The translations under genes and the position numbers were made by a program. A stretch of DNA of 64,000 nucleotides from Roseospira marina (GTDB taxonomy: Bacteria; Pseudomonadota; Alphaproteobacteria; Rhodospirillales; Rhodospirillaceae). Location: positions 434,001-498,000 of the forward strand of contig NZ_JACIGJ010000001.1 in assembly GCF_014197855.1 (NCBI RefSeq), written 5' to 3'. Below are positions 43,808 through 53,114 of this stretch, piece by piece (the first letter of the stretch is position 1; every line of letters starts with the position of its first letter). The notes beneath the pieces were generated by a model. The model was not told where the DNA came from. It ran no database searches and saw only the letters and a list, made by a program, of their open reading frames with translations.

Positions 43808-45160
43808 TCAGCCCGACTCTGAAGCGTCGGGCGGGCGCGTCTGGAGGATGGATCGCAGCTTGGCATAGCCGGCGTCCAGATCGGTGGCCTCGTCCTTGCG
43901 CTGGGCCAGGAAATTTTCGATGGCCGGGTAATAGTGGATCGCGGCATCGACGTCCGCGTTGGAGCCCTGGCGGTAGGCGCCCAGGCGGATCAGTTCCGCC
44001 ATGTCCTCGTAGGTCGTGATGATCTGACGCGCCGTGTTGACCAGCGCGTTCTGTTCGTCCGTATTGCACATGGGCATGGTCCGGGAGACCGACCGCAGGA
44101 TGTTCACCGCCGGGTAGCGGTTGCGCTCGGCAATGGACCGATCCAGCACGATATGACCATCGAGAATGCCGCGCACGGCATCGGAAATCGGTTCGTTGTG
44201 GTCGTCGCCCTCGACCAGCACGGTGAACAGCCCGGTGATGGATCCACTTCCGGCAACGCCCGGTCCCGCGCGTTCAAGCAGGCGCGGCAGTTCCGCGAAT
44301 ACCGTTGGCGTATAGCCCTTGCTGGCTGGGGGTTCGCCGGCCGAGAGACTGATCTCGCGCTGTGCCATCGCGAAGCGGGTGATGGAATCCATCAGACACA
44401 GGACGTTCTTGCCCTGGTCGCGAAAGTACTCAGCGACGGTTAGGGTGGCGTAGGCGGCCTGACGGCGCATCAGCGGGCTTTCGTCCGACGTGGCCAGGAC
44501 CACGACGCTGCGTGCCATGCCGGCTTCGCCGAGGTCGTCCTCAATGAACTCGCGGGCCTCACGGCCGCGCTCCCCGACCAGCCCGATGACGACGACTTCG
44601 GCGTGCGAGTGTCGGATCAGCATCGACAGGATCGTGGACTTGCCGACGCCCGACCCTGCGAAGATGCCCATGCGCTGGCCCTGGCAGCAGGTCAGGAAGG
44701 TGTTGAGCGCGCGCACACCCAGGTCCAGCTTGCCGCCGACACGCTGGCGCTGATGGGCGGGCGGTGGCTGGGCGCGCACGGGATAGGCCCGGTCCCCCAG
44801 GGGGATCGGGCCCTCGCCGTCGACGGCCTCGCCGAACGCATTAATGACGCGCCCCAGCCATTCGTCCGAGGGCCGCAGCATGGGTGCACTCTCGGTCAGT
44901 TCAGCCCGGCACCCCAGGCCAATCCCATCCAACCCGCCGAACGGAAGAAGCAAAGCGCAGCCCGATCGAAACCCCACCACCTCGCAGGGCACCGTCCGCC
45001 CGTCCCGGGCCATGATCTGGCAGCGATCGCCGACCGACAGGTTGCCCTGAACCCCGCCGATTTCGATCACGAGGCCGCGCACGCTAGCGACCCGGCCGAA
45101 CAGGCGTTCGGTCGGAAGACGTTCGATTTCACCGATCAGAGTGGCCATCAGGTTGGACAT
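43808..45160 (-). CDS. fliI: flagellum-specific ATPase FliI
   Basis: A 450-residue ATPase of the flagellar type III export apparatus. Walker A is 'MGIFAGSGVGKSTILSMLIR' near residue 165. The family-specific blocks 'VGLVGERGREAREFIEDDLG' and 'CLMDSITRFAMAQREISLSA' are intact, followed by 'GEPPASKGYTPTVFAELPRL' and 'SISGLFTVLVEGDDHNEPIS'-type sequence. It hydrolyses ATP to help unload export substrates. No other flagellar structural genes are in the window. It is divergent from ctrA over a 340-base region with a CtrA-like box, consistent with cell-cycle control of flagellar genes. Confidence 0.96.
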   Translation of the reverse strand: MSNLMATLIGEIERLPTERLFGRVASVRGLVIEIGGVQGNLSVGDRCQIMARDGRTVPCEVVGFRSGCALLLPFGGLDGIGLGCRAELTESAPMLRPSDEWLGRVINAFGEAVDGEGPIPLGDRAYPVRAQPPPAHQRQRVGGKLDLGVRALNTFLTCCQGQRMGIFAGSGVGKSTILSMLIRHSHAEVVVIGLVGERGREAREFIEDDLGEAGMARSVVVLATSDESPLMRRQAAYATLTVAEYFRDQGKNVLCLMDSITRFAMAQREISLSAGEPPASKGYTPTVFAELPRLLERAGPGVAGSGSITGLFTVLVEGDDHNEPISDAVRGILDGHIVLDRSIAERNRYPAVNILRSVSRTMPMCNTDEQNALVNTARQIITTYEDMAELIRLGAYRQGSNADVDAAIHYYPAIENFLAQRKDEATDLDAGYAKLRSILQTRPPDASESG

Positions 45161-45500
45161 ACGTCCTACCGCCCCCTTGCATCCGCCGGAACCGTTCCCA
45201 AACTCTTAACGCATCCAAGCACACGCACAACACATCCGGTCGCGTTGACGTGCCGCGTACCGGCGTGATAGTGATTAAGAATGGTTAAAGCTGGGTGAAG
45301 AGGTAGGGTGCGGGACACCGGGTGGCGCACCGAACCCAGCATGGGCGCGGGACATGGCCTCTCTCAGGGTCGCTTTTCGGATCAAGGGTCGTAAAGCTCG
45401 GGGTCTGATGGGGGGCGCGGGGGAAGACCAGAGACCGTGTCGAGAATGTTATTCGGAGGGGCTGGGGGGCACTGGTCTCACGGAAAGAGGACCGCGCAAC
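45161..45500. other. fliI-ctrA divergent regulatory region
   Basis: A 340-base gap holding the promoters of both genes. It contains the TTAA-rich box at 45275-45288 and a TTAACGCAT near 45206-45214. The upstream frame extending ctrA to 45354 lacks family support. Confidence 0.6.
45275..45288. promoter_or_regulatory. candidate CtrA box
   Basis: TTAAGAATGGTTAA reads TTAACCATTCTTAA on the other strand. The half TTAACCAT is the CtrA half-site, and the second TTAA is 6 bases away rather than the canonical 7. Its position between fliI and ctrA fits CtrA autoregulation and control of flagellar genes. Confidence 0.55.
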
Positions 45501-46202
45501 ATGCGGGTTCTTATTATTGAAGACGACCCGGTTACGGCCGAAGCGCTGGCAGTTATCCTTCGGCGCGAGGGGTGGGTTTCCGACAAAACGGATCTGGGCG
45601 AGGATGGCCTGGAGATCGGCAAGCTGTATGAATACGACATCATACTGCTGGACCTGATGCTCCCGGACATGGATGGCCTGGACGTGATCCGTGGGTTGCG
45701 GGCCGCGCGTGTCGAAACGCCGGTGCTGATCCTGTCGGGCATCGACGAGGCCTCGCGCAAGGTCAAAGGTCTGGGCATCGGGGCCGACGACTACCTGACA
45801 AAGCCCTTTGACCGTGGCGAGCTGCTCGCACGGATCCAGGCGATCGTGCGGCGATCGCGGGGCCATGCGCAGCCCGTGGTGCAGGTTGGCCGTCTGGCCG
45901 TGAATCTGGAGACGCGGGCCGCCGATGTGGATGGTCAGCCCCTCCACTTGACCGGCAAGGAATACGGCATCCTTGAACTGCTGGCGATGCGGCGTGGCAA
46001 CACGCTGACCAAGGAGCAGTTCCTGAACCACCTCTACGGTGGGATGGACGAGCCGGAACTGAAGATCATCGACGTCTTCATCTGCAAGCTGCGCAAGAAA
46101 ATCGCCAAGGCCACCGGCGGCGACACCTACGTCGAAACGGTCTGGGGCCGGGGCTACCGCCTGTGCGAACCCATGGAGGAGGCCGCCGCGCAGTCCGCGT
46201 GA
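45501..46202 (+). CDS. ctrA: cell-cycle response regulator CtrA
   Basis: A 233-residue OmpR-type response regulator. The receiver domain has acidic residues 'IIEDDP', phospho-acceptor Asp51 in '[14 protein letters not shown]', and Lys in '[20 protein letters not shown]'. The C-terminal winged helix includes '[20 protein letters not shown]' and '[20 protein letters not shown]', which is diagnostic for CtrA. In Caulobacter CtrA controls replication and polar development; in Rhodospirillales it mainly drives motility. The C terminus ends in 'AAAQSA', close to the degradation signal pattern. ATG 45501 is preferred because it starts exactly at '[10 protein letters not shown]'. Confidence 0.97.
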   Translation: MRVLIIEDDPVTAEALAVILRREGWVSDKTDLGEDGLEIGKLYEYDIILLDLMLPDMDGLDVIRGLRAARVETPVLILSGIDEASRKVKGLGIGADDYLTKPFDRGELLARIQAIVRRSRGHAQPVVQVGRLAVNLETRAADVDGQPLHLTGKEYGILELLAMRRGNTLTKEQFLNHLYGGMDEPELKIIDVFICKLRKKIAKATGGDTYVETVWGRGYRLCEPMEEAAAQSA

Positions 46203-46208
46203 CGGCCG

Positions 46209-49200
46209 CTACACCTCTCGGACGTCCAGGATCCCGGGCACGGACCGCAAGGCGATCAGCGTTTCGGGCGCCAGTCCGTGGCGCCGGGGCACTTCGATCT
46301 CGACATCCCGTTCTGGAGAGCGCGGCACCAGAAACACGCGCTTCTTCCCGGGCGGATCCGTGTCGAGGATCTCCTTCACTCGGCTTAGCGGGCCGGACTC
46401 GCCAAAGTAGATTTTGAGCTGCGCCACGGTCTTCGCCACGGCAACGTCGAGGCTGTCCACGGACTGGACCATCAGGCGGACGTCGTCGCCTTCCCCTTCC
46501 ACCCGCGCATCGACCCCGACCAGAAGCGGCTGCTGGGATTCCAGCATATCGCGGGCGGTATTCAGGACCTCGGAGAACACGACGGCTTCAAGCGTGGCAC
46601 TGGCGTCCGAAAGCTCCACGAAGGCATAGCGTTTGCCGGTCTTGCCGGTGCGTTCCTTCTTGGCACCAGCGATGACGGCCACCTTGATCGCGCCGCGCGT
46701 CTCGCCGCGTCGGACGTGACGGGCGAGGGCGGCCAGCGGCACCACGCCCAGACGCTCCAACCCCGTGGCGTAGCTGTCCAGCGGGTGGGCCGACAGATAA
46801 AAGCCTACCGCATCGCGTTCCATCGCCAGCCGTTCCATCGGCGGCCAGTCGGACCGTTTCGGCAAGGGCAGGGCAGGAGTCTGGTCAGCACCGCCGAACA
46901 GGTTCACCTGATTGGAGGTCCGCTCTTCCGCCGCACTCTGGGCATGGCGCAGGATGGTGTCGATGGCGTCGAACACGCGCGCGCGGTTGCCGTCCAGGCT
47001 GTCGAACGCACCCGCCTTGACCAGATTTTCCAGCAAGCGCTTGTTGACGGCTCGGGTGTCGAGCCGGCGGGCAAAGTCACTGAGATCCTTGAAGGGGCCG
47101 CCCCGCTCGCGCTCCTCCACCAGGGCGGCCATGGCAGCCTCGCCCACGTTCTTGATCGCAGCGAGGGCGTAGCGGACGGCGCCGTCCTCGACCGAGAACG
47201 CCACCTCCGACCGGTTGATATCGGGACCGAGCAAGGCGATGCCCAGCCGTTGCAGCTCCGTCTTGAACGCGCCCAGCTTGTCGGTGTTGTGCATGTCGTA
47301 GGTCATGGTCGCGGCCATGAACTCGACCGGATAGTTCGCCTTCATATAGGCGGTCTGATAGGCCACCAGGGCATAGGCTGCTGCGTGCGACTTGTTGAAG
47401 CCGTAACCGGCGAACTTGGCGATCTGGTCGAAGATTTCCGACGCGTTTGCCGCCGAGATGCCCTCGGCCTCCGCGCCCTGGCAGAACATGGATCGTTGTT
47501 TGTCCATCTCGGCCTGGATCTTCTTGCCCATCGCGCGGCGCAGCAGATCGGCGCCGCCCAGGGTGTATCCCGCCAGGAACTGCGCGGCCTGCATGACCTG
47601 CTCCTGGTAGATCATGATGCCGTAGGTTTCGCGCAAGATTGGCTCCAGCTTCTCGTGCATGTAGTGCACGGGCTCCAGACCCTGTTTGCGGCGGATGTAG
47701 CTGGGGATGTTGTCCATCGGACCGGGGCGGTACAGAGCCACGACGGCGATGATATCCTCCAGGGAGTCCGGCTTCATGTTCCGCAGCACGTCGCGCATGC
47801 CCGTGCTTTCCAACTGGAACACGCCGGCGGTTTCGCCGCGCCCGAGCATGGCGTAGCTGTCCCGGTCGTCCAGGGGCAGGGCGGACAGGTCCACGGTGAT
47901 GTTGCGGGGCCGCAGCAGTTTCACGGCGCGGTCCAGCACCGTGAGCGTCTTCAGGCCGAGGAAGTCGAACTTCACCAGACCGGCCTGCTCGACCCACTTC
48001 ATATTGTACTGGGTCACCGGCATGTCGGCGTTGGGATCGCGGTACAGCGCCACCAGCTCCGACAGCGGTCGGTCGCCGATCACCACGCCGGCGGCGTGAG
48101 TCGAGGCGTGGCTGTACAGGCCCTCCAGCTTGACGCCGATATCGAGCATGCGGGCCACCTGCTCGTTCTCGCGCTGCAGTTCCTGAAGGCGCGGCTCACC
48201 CCGGATCGCCTCGGGCAGAGTGCACGGCTTGGCCGGGTTGTTCGGGACCATCTTGCAGATCTTGTCCACGAACCCGAGCGGCATTTGCAGCACGCGGCCG
48301 ACGGAGCGCAGCACGGCGCGGGCCTGAAGCTTCCCGAAGGTGATGATCTGGGCGACCTTGTCGTCGCCGTAGACGCCCTGGACGTAGTGGATGACTTCAC
48401 CGCGCCGGTCCTGGCAGAAGTCGATATCAAAGTCCGGCATGGACACACGTTCGGGATTCAGGAACCGCTCGAACAGCAGGTTGAAGCGGATCGGATCCAG
48501 GTCGGTGATGGTCAGCGCCCAGGCGACGACCGATCCCGCGCCGGAGCCACGCCCGGGACCCACGGGAATGTCGTGCTCCTTCGCCCACTGGATGAAGTCC
48601 GCAACGATCAGGAAATACCCGGGAAAGCCCATCGACTCGATGATGCCGAGTTCATAATCGAGGCGCTCGCGGTAGGGGCGGGCGGTCGTTTCCCGCGCTT
48701 CCTCGGTCATGTCGTCCGTGAACACGTGTTTGTGCAGGCGCTTGGCGAGCCCATCATCGGCCAGAGCGCGCAAGGCCTCCGCCTCGGTCCGGCCGCTGGC
48801 CTGATGCGCATGCGGCAGGATGGGCTTGCGCCGCACCGCCATGACGGCGCACCGGCGGGCGATGGTCAGCGTGTTGTCGCAGGCTTCGGGCAGATCGGCG
48901 AACAGCTCCCGCATCTCGTCGGCGGTCTTGAAATAGTGCTCGGGGGTCAACCGGCGCCGATCCGACTCATCCACGAAGGTCTTTTCCGCCATGCAGATCA
49001 GAACATCGTGCGCCTCGAACATGTCCCGGCCGGGAAAGAACGGCTCGTTGGTTGCGACCAGGGGGATGTTCTGGGCATAGGCCAGATCGATGAGCGCCGA
49101 CTCGATCTGGTCCTCGGTGGCCATGCCGTGGCGTTGAATCTCGACGTAGCAGCGCCCATCGAAGGCCGCCGCTTGTCGGGCGAGGGCGGCCGCCGCGTCC

Positions 49201-49682
49201 TCCGGTCGGTCCTCCAAAAGAAGGCGCCCGACCGGCCCCCCGACTCCGCCCGTCAGCAAGATCAGCCCTTCATTGGAGGCTTGGAGGTCCGCGAAATCCA
49301 CCTGGGGCCGCTCCCCGGACGGTGTTTCCAGGAACGCTTTGCTGATGAGGGCCTGCAAGCGCGTGAGCCCGCTTTCCGACTGCGCCAGCAGGACCACCGA
49401 GTCCGGTTCGGGCCGCCGCAGATCGCGCGGGCCGACACCCCGACGGCGCGGCTCGTCGGTGTTCCGCACCGCCATTTGACAGCCCACGATGGGCTGAACG
49501 CCGGCATCCGCGCAGGCCGTGGAGAATTCCAGGGCACCGAACACGTTCCCCGTATCCGTGATGGCCACCGCCGGCATGGCGCTTTCCGCGCACCGACGGA
49601 CCAGATCCTTGACCTGGATCGCCCCCTCGGACATGGAATAGGCCGTATGAACGCGCAGATGGACAAAATCGGTACGGGCCAT
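46209..49682 (-). CDS. dnaE: DNA polymerase III alpha subunit
   Basis: A 1157-residue replicative polymerase (DnaE1). The N-terminal PHP domain begins 'FVHLRVHTAYSMSEGAIQVK'. The palm has the catalytic aspartates in 'MPDFDIDFCQDRRGEVIHYV', preceded by 'GPGRGSGAGSVVAWALTITD'. The fingers have 'ASTHAAGVVIGDRPLSELVA' and 'FGKLQARAVLRSVGRVLQMP'. 'YGFNKSHAAAYALVAYQTAY' and a C-terminal OB-fold follow. The start at 49682 ('MARTDFVHLRVH') is family-typical. Its 3' end is only six bases from the ctrA stop on the other strand. Confidence 0.97.
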   Translation of the reverse strand: MARTDFVHLRVHTAYSMSEGAIQVKDLVRRCAESAMPAVAITDTGNVFGALEFSTACADAGVQPIVGCQMAVRNTDEPRRRGVGPRDLRRPEPDSVVLLAQSESGLTRLQALISKAFLETPSGERPQVDFADLQASNEGLILLTGGVGGPVGRLLLEDRPEDAAAALARQAAAFDGRCYVEIQRHGMATEDQIESALIDLAYAQNIPLVATNEPFFPGRDMFEAHDVLICMAEKTFVDESDRRRLTPEHYFKTADEMRELFADLPEACDNTLTIARRCAVMAVRRKPILPHAHQASGRTEAEALRALADDGLAKRLHKHVFTDDMTEEARETTARPYRERLDYELGIIESMGFPGYFLIVADFIQWAKEHDIPVGPGRGSGAGSVVAWALTITDLDPIRFNLLFERFLNPERVSMPDFDIDFCQDRRGEVIHYVQGVYGDDKVAQIITFGKLQARAVLRSVGRVLQMPLGFVDKICKMVPNNPAKPCTLPEAIRGEPRLQELQRENEQVARMLDIGVKLEGLYSHASTHAAGVVIGDRPLSELVALYRDPNADMPVTQYNMKWVEQAGLVKFDFLGLKTLTVLDRAVKLLRPRNITVDLSALPLDDRDSYAMLGRGETAGVFQLESTGMRDVLRNMKPDSLEDIIAVVALYRPGPMDNIPSYIRRKQGLEPVHYMHEKLEPILRETYGIMIYQEQVMQAAQFLAGYTLGGADLLRRAMGKKIQAEMDKQRSMFCQGAEAEGISAANASEIFDQIAKFAGYGFNKSHAAAYALVAYQTAYMKANYPVEFMAATMTYDMHNTDKLGAFKTELQRLGIALLGPDINRSEVAFSVEDGAVRYALAAIKNVGEAAMAALVEERERGGPFKDLSDFARRLDTRAVNKRLLENLVKAGAFDSLDGNRARVFDAIDTILRHAQSAAEERTSNQVNLFGGADQTPALPLPKRSDWPPMERLAMERDAVGFYLSAHPLDSYATGLERLGVVPLAALARHVRRGETRGAIKVAVIAGAKKERTGKTGKRYAFVELSDASATLEAVVFSEVLNTARDMLESQQPLLVGVDARVEGEGDDVRLMVQSVDSLDVAVAKTVAQLKIYFGESGPLSRVKEILDTDPPGKKRVFLVPRSPERDVEIEVPRRHGLAPETLIALRSVPGILDVREV

Positions 49683-49727
49683 GGGGTTCCTCGTGGAGCG
49701 ACCGGTGCAGCGGACGAAGGACGGCGC

Positions 49728-51239
49728 ATGGTATCGAACCCAAACGGCCGTGTCGCCCATCCCCGCAAGGAAGTGCGATACAGCGATGTGCGGACGCGGT
49801 CCGTGCGGTGGGCCGCATGGGGCCTTTGGGCTGCCGTCCTTGTGCTCGGCGCGCCCGCGCTTGCCAGCACGGACGATCCCGGATCAGACGTCGACGCCAC
49901 GGCCGATGAGCGCCCGGCGGTGACCCTGTGCACCGCGCCGTGGCCGCCGTTCGTGGTCGCCTTGCCGCTGCCGGAACCCCCGGCGCCTCCAGTGCCGCCC
50001 GGCGCGAAGCCTGATCCCGCCAACCTCGGTTTCGGCCAACCGTCGCAGACCGACGCTGGCGACACGGCGATACCAGCGGAGGTTGATCCCGCCGCCGAAC
50101 AGGTCGAGGTGGCGGACGCGGATGGGGCAGGGGCGGGTGACGCCCAGGACCCTCCGCCCGTGCCCGATCGTCCCACGGCGTCCGATGCCGGGGAGCTGCC
50201 TCATGAGGTCGCCGGTCCCGCGTCGGACGTCGAGGTGCTGCCGCCCGAAGCCCCCTGGTCCAAGAGCATGGCCCGGATCGCCGTCGCGAACGCCTTCGAC
50301 CGTCAGAGGGCGGAGGCCTCGGTTGTTCCACCGCGCCCTGATTCCAGCGACGATGGACCGACGACGACGCGAAGGGTCGATCTCGATCCATTGGAGGCCG
50401 AAGTTGCGTCAGCCCCCCCGATGGACGAAACCTCGGGTGAGGCGAGGGCGGCCAATCCAGACACCCCCGATGATGGAACCTCGGATGACGAGGCTGCCAC
50501 CTCCACCGATGACGGACTCCCAGACCCGATTGCGCCGGCAGCCGGGGCGCCTCTGGCCGGTCTCGACGGTATCCAAACGCCTGCCGCACGGGCCTTGCTG
50601 CCGCAGGGCTTGGCGGGTGGGCCCATGACGGAGGTGGTCCAGGCAGCCTGCGAAGCCGGCGGCTTGCGGTGCCGGGTCTCCCTGGTGCCCTGGATCCGGC
50701 CCCGCGGCCAACTCGATGTCGGCCCATGCGACGCGATCTTTCCGGTCGAGGATGCGCCCAGCACGCGCGGCTTCATGACGGTGTCCCGTCCGGTCGTGGA
50801 CAGCCGGCTTGCGTTCTTTACCCTCGACACGTCGATCGACGAGGTTGGGGACCTGACCGAATTCGTCATCATGGCGCGGGGTCCGTCCGAGGCGGCCCAG
50901 CATGCGGCGGAGGCCGTGAGCCACCTGGACAAGAGCGCCGTAGTGCTGGGACCGGACCTCGACAGTCTGATCCGCCGCCTGATCGGACTGCAACCGACGG
51001 ACCGGATCGCACTGTATGGGAACTATCACGTCGTGACCCAGGCCATGCGGCGGTTCGGCAGCCGCGTTCCGGCGCTTGGCGTGGTGCCGGACCGCAATCA
51101 GGTCCTGCGGGTCGGGTTCGCCCGCGACCGGGTTCCAGGTCCCGTCATCGAGGCCTTTGATGCCGGCCTGAAACGCCTTCACGATACGCGCCGGCTCCAA
51201 ACCATTCTCGATGCCGGTAACATCGCGCCCATAAATTAG
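49728..51239 (+). CDS. periplasmic solute-binding-like protein with large internal insertion
   Basis: A 503-residue exported protein. A hydrophobic signal near residues 26-46 ends 'LGAPALAS'. Residues 63-75 read 'PAVTLCTAPWPPF', the first strand of SBP_bac_3 domains, but the next expected segment, 'GPMTEVVQAACEAGGLRCRV' followed by 'SLVPW', only appears near residue 298. About 210 Pro/Asp/Glu/Ala-rich residues lie between. The rest of the domain is recognisable: 'CDAIFPVEDAPSTRGFMTVS' and a C-terminal 'FDAGLKRLHDTRRLQTILDA'. No permease genes are near. GAAGGAC precedes the ATG, and it is divergent from dnaE with only 45 bases between. Confidence 0.75.
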   Translation: MVSNPNGRVAHPRKEVRYSDVRTRSVRWAAWGLWAAVLVLGAPALASTDDPGSDVDATADERPAVTLCTAPWPPFVVALPLPEPPAPPVPPGAKPDPANLGFGQPSQTDAGDTAIPAEVDPAAEQVEVADADGAGAGDAQDPPPVPDRPTASDAGELPHEVAGPASDVEVLPPEAPWSKSMARIAVANAFDRQRAEASVVPPRPDSSDDGPTTTRRVDLDPLEAEVASAPPMDETSGEARAANPDTPDDGTSDDEAATSTDDGLPDPIAPAAGAPLAGLDGIQTPAARALLPQGLAGGPMTEVVQAACEAGGLRCRVSLVPWIRPRGQLDVGPCDAIFPVEDAPSTRGFMTVSRPVVDSRLAFFTLDTSIDEVGDLTEFVIMARGPSEAAQHAAEAVSHLDKSAVVLGPDLDSLIRRLIGLQPTDRIALYGNYHVVTQAMRRFGSRVPALGVVPDRNQVLRVGFARDRVPGPVIEAFDAGLKRLHDTRRLQTILDAGNIAPIN

Positions 51240-51256
51240 AAAAGACGAAAGTGGAC

Positions 51257-51290
51257 CCGGCCACGGGATTGCCCGTGGCCGGTCGTTCTT
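51257..51290 (+). terminator. intrinsic terminator after the solute-binding-like gene
   Basis: CCGGCCACGGG (51257-51267) pairs with CCCGTGGCCGG (51272-51282) around an ATTG loop, followed by TCGTTCTT. An 11-bp perfect stem 17 bases after the stop codon. Confidence 0.8.
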
Positions 51291-51358
51291 AAGCTGTATC
51301 AAGGAGATAGCCAGGGGGCGGTCGGGTGGACCCGTCCATGTGTCAGATCCGAAAGTCG

Positions 51359-51460
51359 CATAATGTATATTATGAATAGTTAGAAAGACCGGATTTCGGG
51401 CGTTCGGCCGAGCCCATCGGCCAGGATGGCCGCTGCCTGTGATTTATCTACTAGTAGATA
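51359..51460. repeat. two AT-rich palindromes in a convergent intergenic region
   Basis: CATAATGTATATTATG (51359-51374) has 6-base arms around GTAT. TATCTACTAGTAGATA (51445-51460) is a perfect 16-bp palindrome. Both are AT-rich in a GC-rich genome and lie in the 239-base gap between two convergent genes. The second is 19 bases past the MBL gene stop and could be part of its 3' end. Function unknown. Confidence 0.5.
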
Positions 51461-51478
51461 GCGCGTCAGTGGCGGCCC

Positions 51479-52300
51479 TCAGTCTGCCGTATCCGGAATG
51501 TCGAGCACCATGCCGTCGTACGCCGGCTCCGCATCGGCCGGCAGCGCGCGTCGAAGGGCTGCATAGTCCAGGCCGAGGCCCATATGGGTCAGGATAAGCC
51601 GGCGCGGCTGGACCCGTTCGGCCCACGCCAGCACTTGATCGACGTGGGCATGGGTCGGGTGCGGTTTCCACGAAATGCAGCCGACGACCCAGGTATGGAT
51701 CCCCTGAAGGACCTCAAACGCCGCCTCGTCGAGCGAGACGACATCCGTGCTGTACGCAAATCCGGCCCCGAACCGCAGACCCTGGGTCTTCATGACCTTA
51801 TGGTCCTGAATAAAGGGTGTGACGGGGACACCGGCGAGGGTAAAGGGCCCGTCCATGAGGCGCGGTACGAGAAGCGGCCGGGAAATCCAGCGCATCTCAT
51901 CGGGCAACGGCGCCACGGCATACGGAAACCGCGCCGCGATCACATTCAGCGTGGCGGTGTCGGCATGAATGTCGAGCGGTCCATGCAACGCGCGATTGAC
52001 CTCGCGTAAGTCGTCCAGACCATGCAGATGATCGGCGTGAGCGTGTGTGTAGATCACAGCGGACAACTGCCGCACACCGGCGGCCAGGAGCTGGTCGCGC
52101 ATGTCCGGGCTGGTGTCGACAAGAATGGGATCCGGGACAGCATCATCGGGTGCGTCGCCCTGCCCCGCTCCGTTGGGTGTCACCAGAATGGACGCACGGG
52201 TGCGCCGGTTCCGTGGCTCGGCGGGATCGCAGTCGCCCCAGCCGCCGGCGATGCTTGGCACGCCCGGTGCCGCGCCGCAGCCGAGAATGGTAACCTGCAT
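51479..52300 (-). CDS. MBL-fold metal-dependent hydrolase (PhnP-like)
   Basis: A 273-residue metallo-beta-lactamase-fold protein. The metal motif is 'VIYTHAHADHLHGLDDLR' (HxHxDH). 'MQVTILGCGAAPGVPSIAG' at the N terminus and 'RLILTHMGLGLDY' near the C terminus match PhnP-type cyclic phosphodiesterases and related alphaproteobacterial MBL proteins that sit after tatD. There are no phn genes here, so a role in phosphonate use is not supported. It lies 10 bases after tatD as the last gene of the rlpA-to-MBL operon. Confidence 0.85.
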   Translation of the reverse strand: MQVTILGCGAAPGVPSIAGGWGDCDPAEPRNRRTRASILVTPNGAGQGDAPDDAVPDPILVDTSPDMRDQLLAAGVRQLSAVIYTHAHADHLHGLDDLREVNRALHGPLDIHADTATLNVIAARFPYAVAPLPDEMRWISRPLLVPRLMDGPFTLAGVPVTPFIQDHKVMKTQGLRFGAGFAYSTDVVSLDEAAFEVLQGIHTWVVGCISWKPHPTHAHVDQVLAWAERVQPRRLILTHMGLGLDYAALRRALPADAEPAYDGMVLDIPDTAD

Positions 52301-52310
52301 GGGGTCGGGT

Positions 52311-53111
52311 TTACTCCGCTGCGGCGGCCGCCGCCGGGCGCCGAGCCTTGGTGAACAGCCGATAGAAATTGTCCGTGGTCGCGGTTGCCAGTTCGTCCGG
52401 CGTCACGCCCTTCACCTCGGCCACCACGGCGGCCGTCAGGGCCGTGAACGCGGGCTCGTTGCGTTTGCCGCGCTTGGGCACTGGCGCCAGATACGGAGCA
52501 TCGGTTTCGACCAGCAGACGGTCGAGCGGCACCGCGCGCACGGTCTCGCGCAACGCCTCCGCCTTCTTGAACGTGACGATCCCGGAGATCGAAATCATAA
52601 AGCCAAGTTCTAGAGCTTTTTCAGCGAGGTCCAGGCCAGAGCTAAAGCAATGTATGAGGCCCGGAAAGGCCCCTGCACGGGCTTCATCCTGGAGGATCCG
52701 GACGGTATCGTCGTCGGCCTCCCGGGTGTGAACCACCACCGGCAGATCGGCGACGCGAGCGGCGCGAATGTGCTCGCGAAAGCTCCGTTCCTGCGCCGCG
52801 CGCGGGCTGTGCTCGTAGAAAAAGTCCAACCCGGTCTCGCCAAAGCCGATCACCTTCGGATCGTCGGCCATCGCCACCAACGTCTCGGCCGACGTCTCGG
52901 GTTCCGTTCCAGCCTCGTGCGGATGGATGCCCACCGTACAGTCGACCGTGTCGAACCGGCGCGCCGTCGCCAGTACCCGCTCGAACCGGGTCACGTGGGT
53001 GCAGATGGTGACCATGTGACCAATGCCGGCCCGGTGCGCGCGCGCCACCACCTCGTCCAGGTCCTCGGCGAGATCCGGGAAGTCCAGATGGCAATGGCTG
53101 TCGACGAGCAT
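52311..53111 (-). CDS. tatD: TatD-family 3'-5' DNase/metal hydrolase
   Basis: A 266-residue TIM-barrel metallohydrolase. The N terminus 'MLVDSHCHLDFPDLAEDLDE' carries the HxH metal ligands. 'VIGFGETGLDFFYEHSPRAA' has the Glu bridge ligand, and 'LPVVVHTREADDDTVRIL' and 'LLVETDAPYLAPVPKRGKRN' complete the site. Family members act as DNases or deacylases. It starts 3 bases after the metG stop. The TatABC translocon is not here, and TatD is not part of it. Confidence 0.94.
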   Translation of the reverse strand: MLVDSHCHLDFPDLAEDLDEVVARAHRAGIGHMVTICTHVTRFERVLATARRFDTVDCTVGIHPHEAGTEPETSAETLVAMADDPKVIGFGETGLDFFYEHSPRAAQERSFREHIRAARVADLPVVVHTREADDDTVRILQDEARAGAFPGLIHCFSSGLDLAEKALELGFMISISGIVTFKKAEALRETVRAVPLDRLLVETDAPYLAPVPKRGKRNEPAFTALTAAVVAEVKGVTPDELATATTDNFYRLFTKARRPAAAAAAE

Positions 53112-53114
53112 GGG

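Noticed and set aside
46716-49727. Very long plus-strand open frame running 5' of the solute-binding-like gene, antisense to dnaE
   Set aside because: It is the mirror of dnaE, with His/Arg/Gln/Val-rich composition typical of antisense frames in GC-rich DNA. Only the part from ATG 49728 onward is real.
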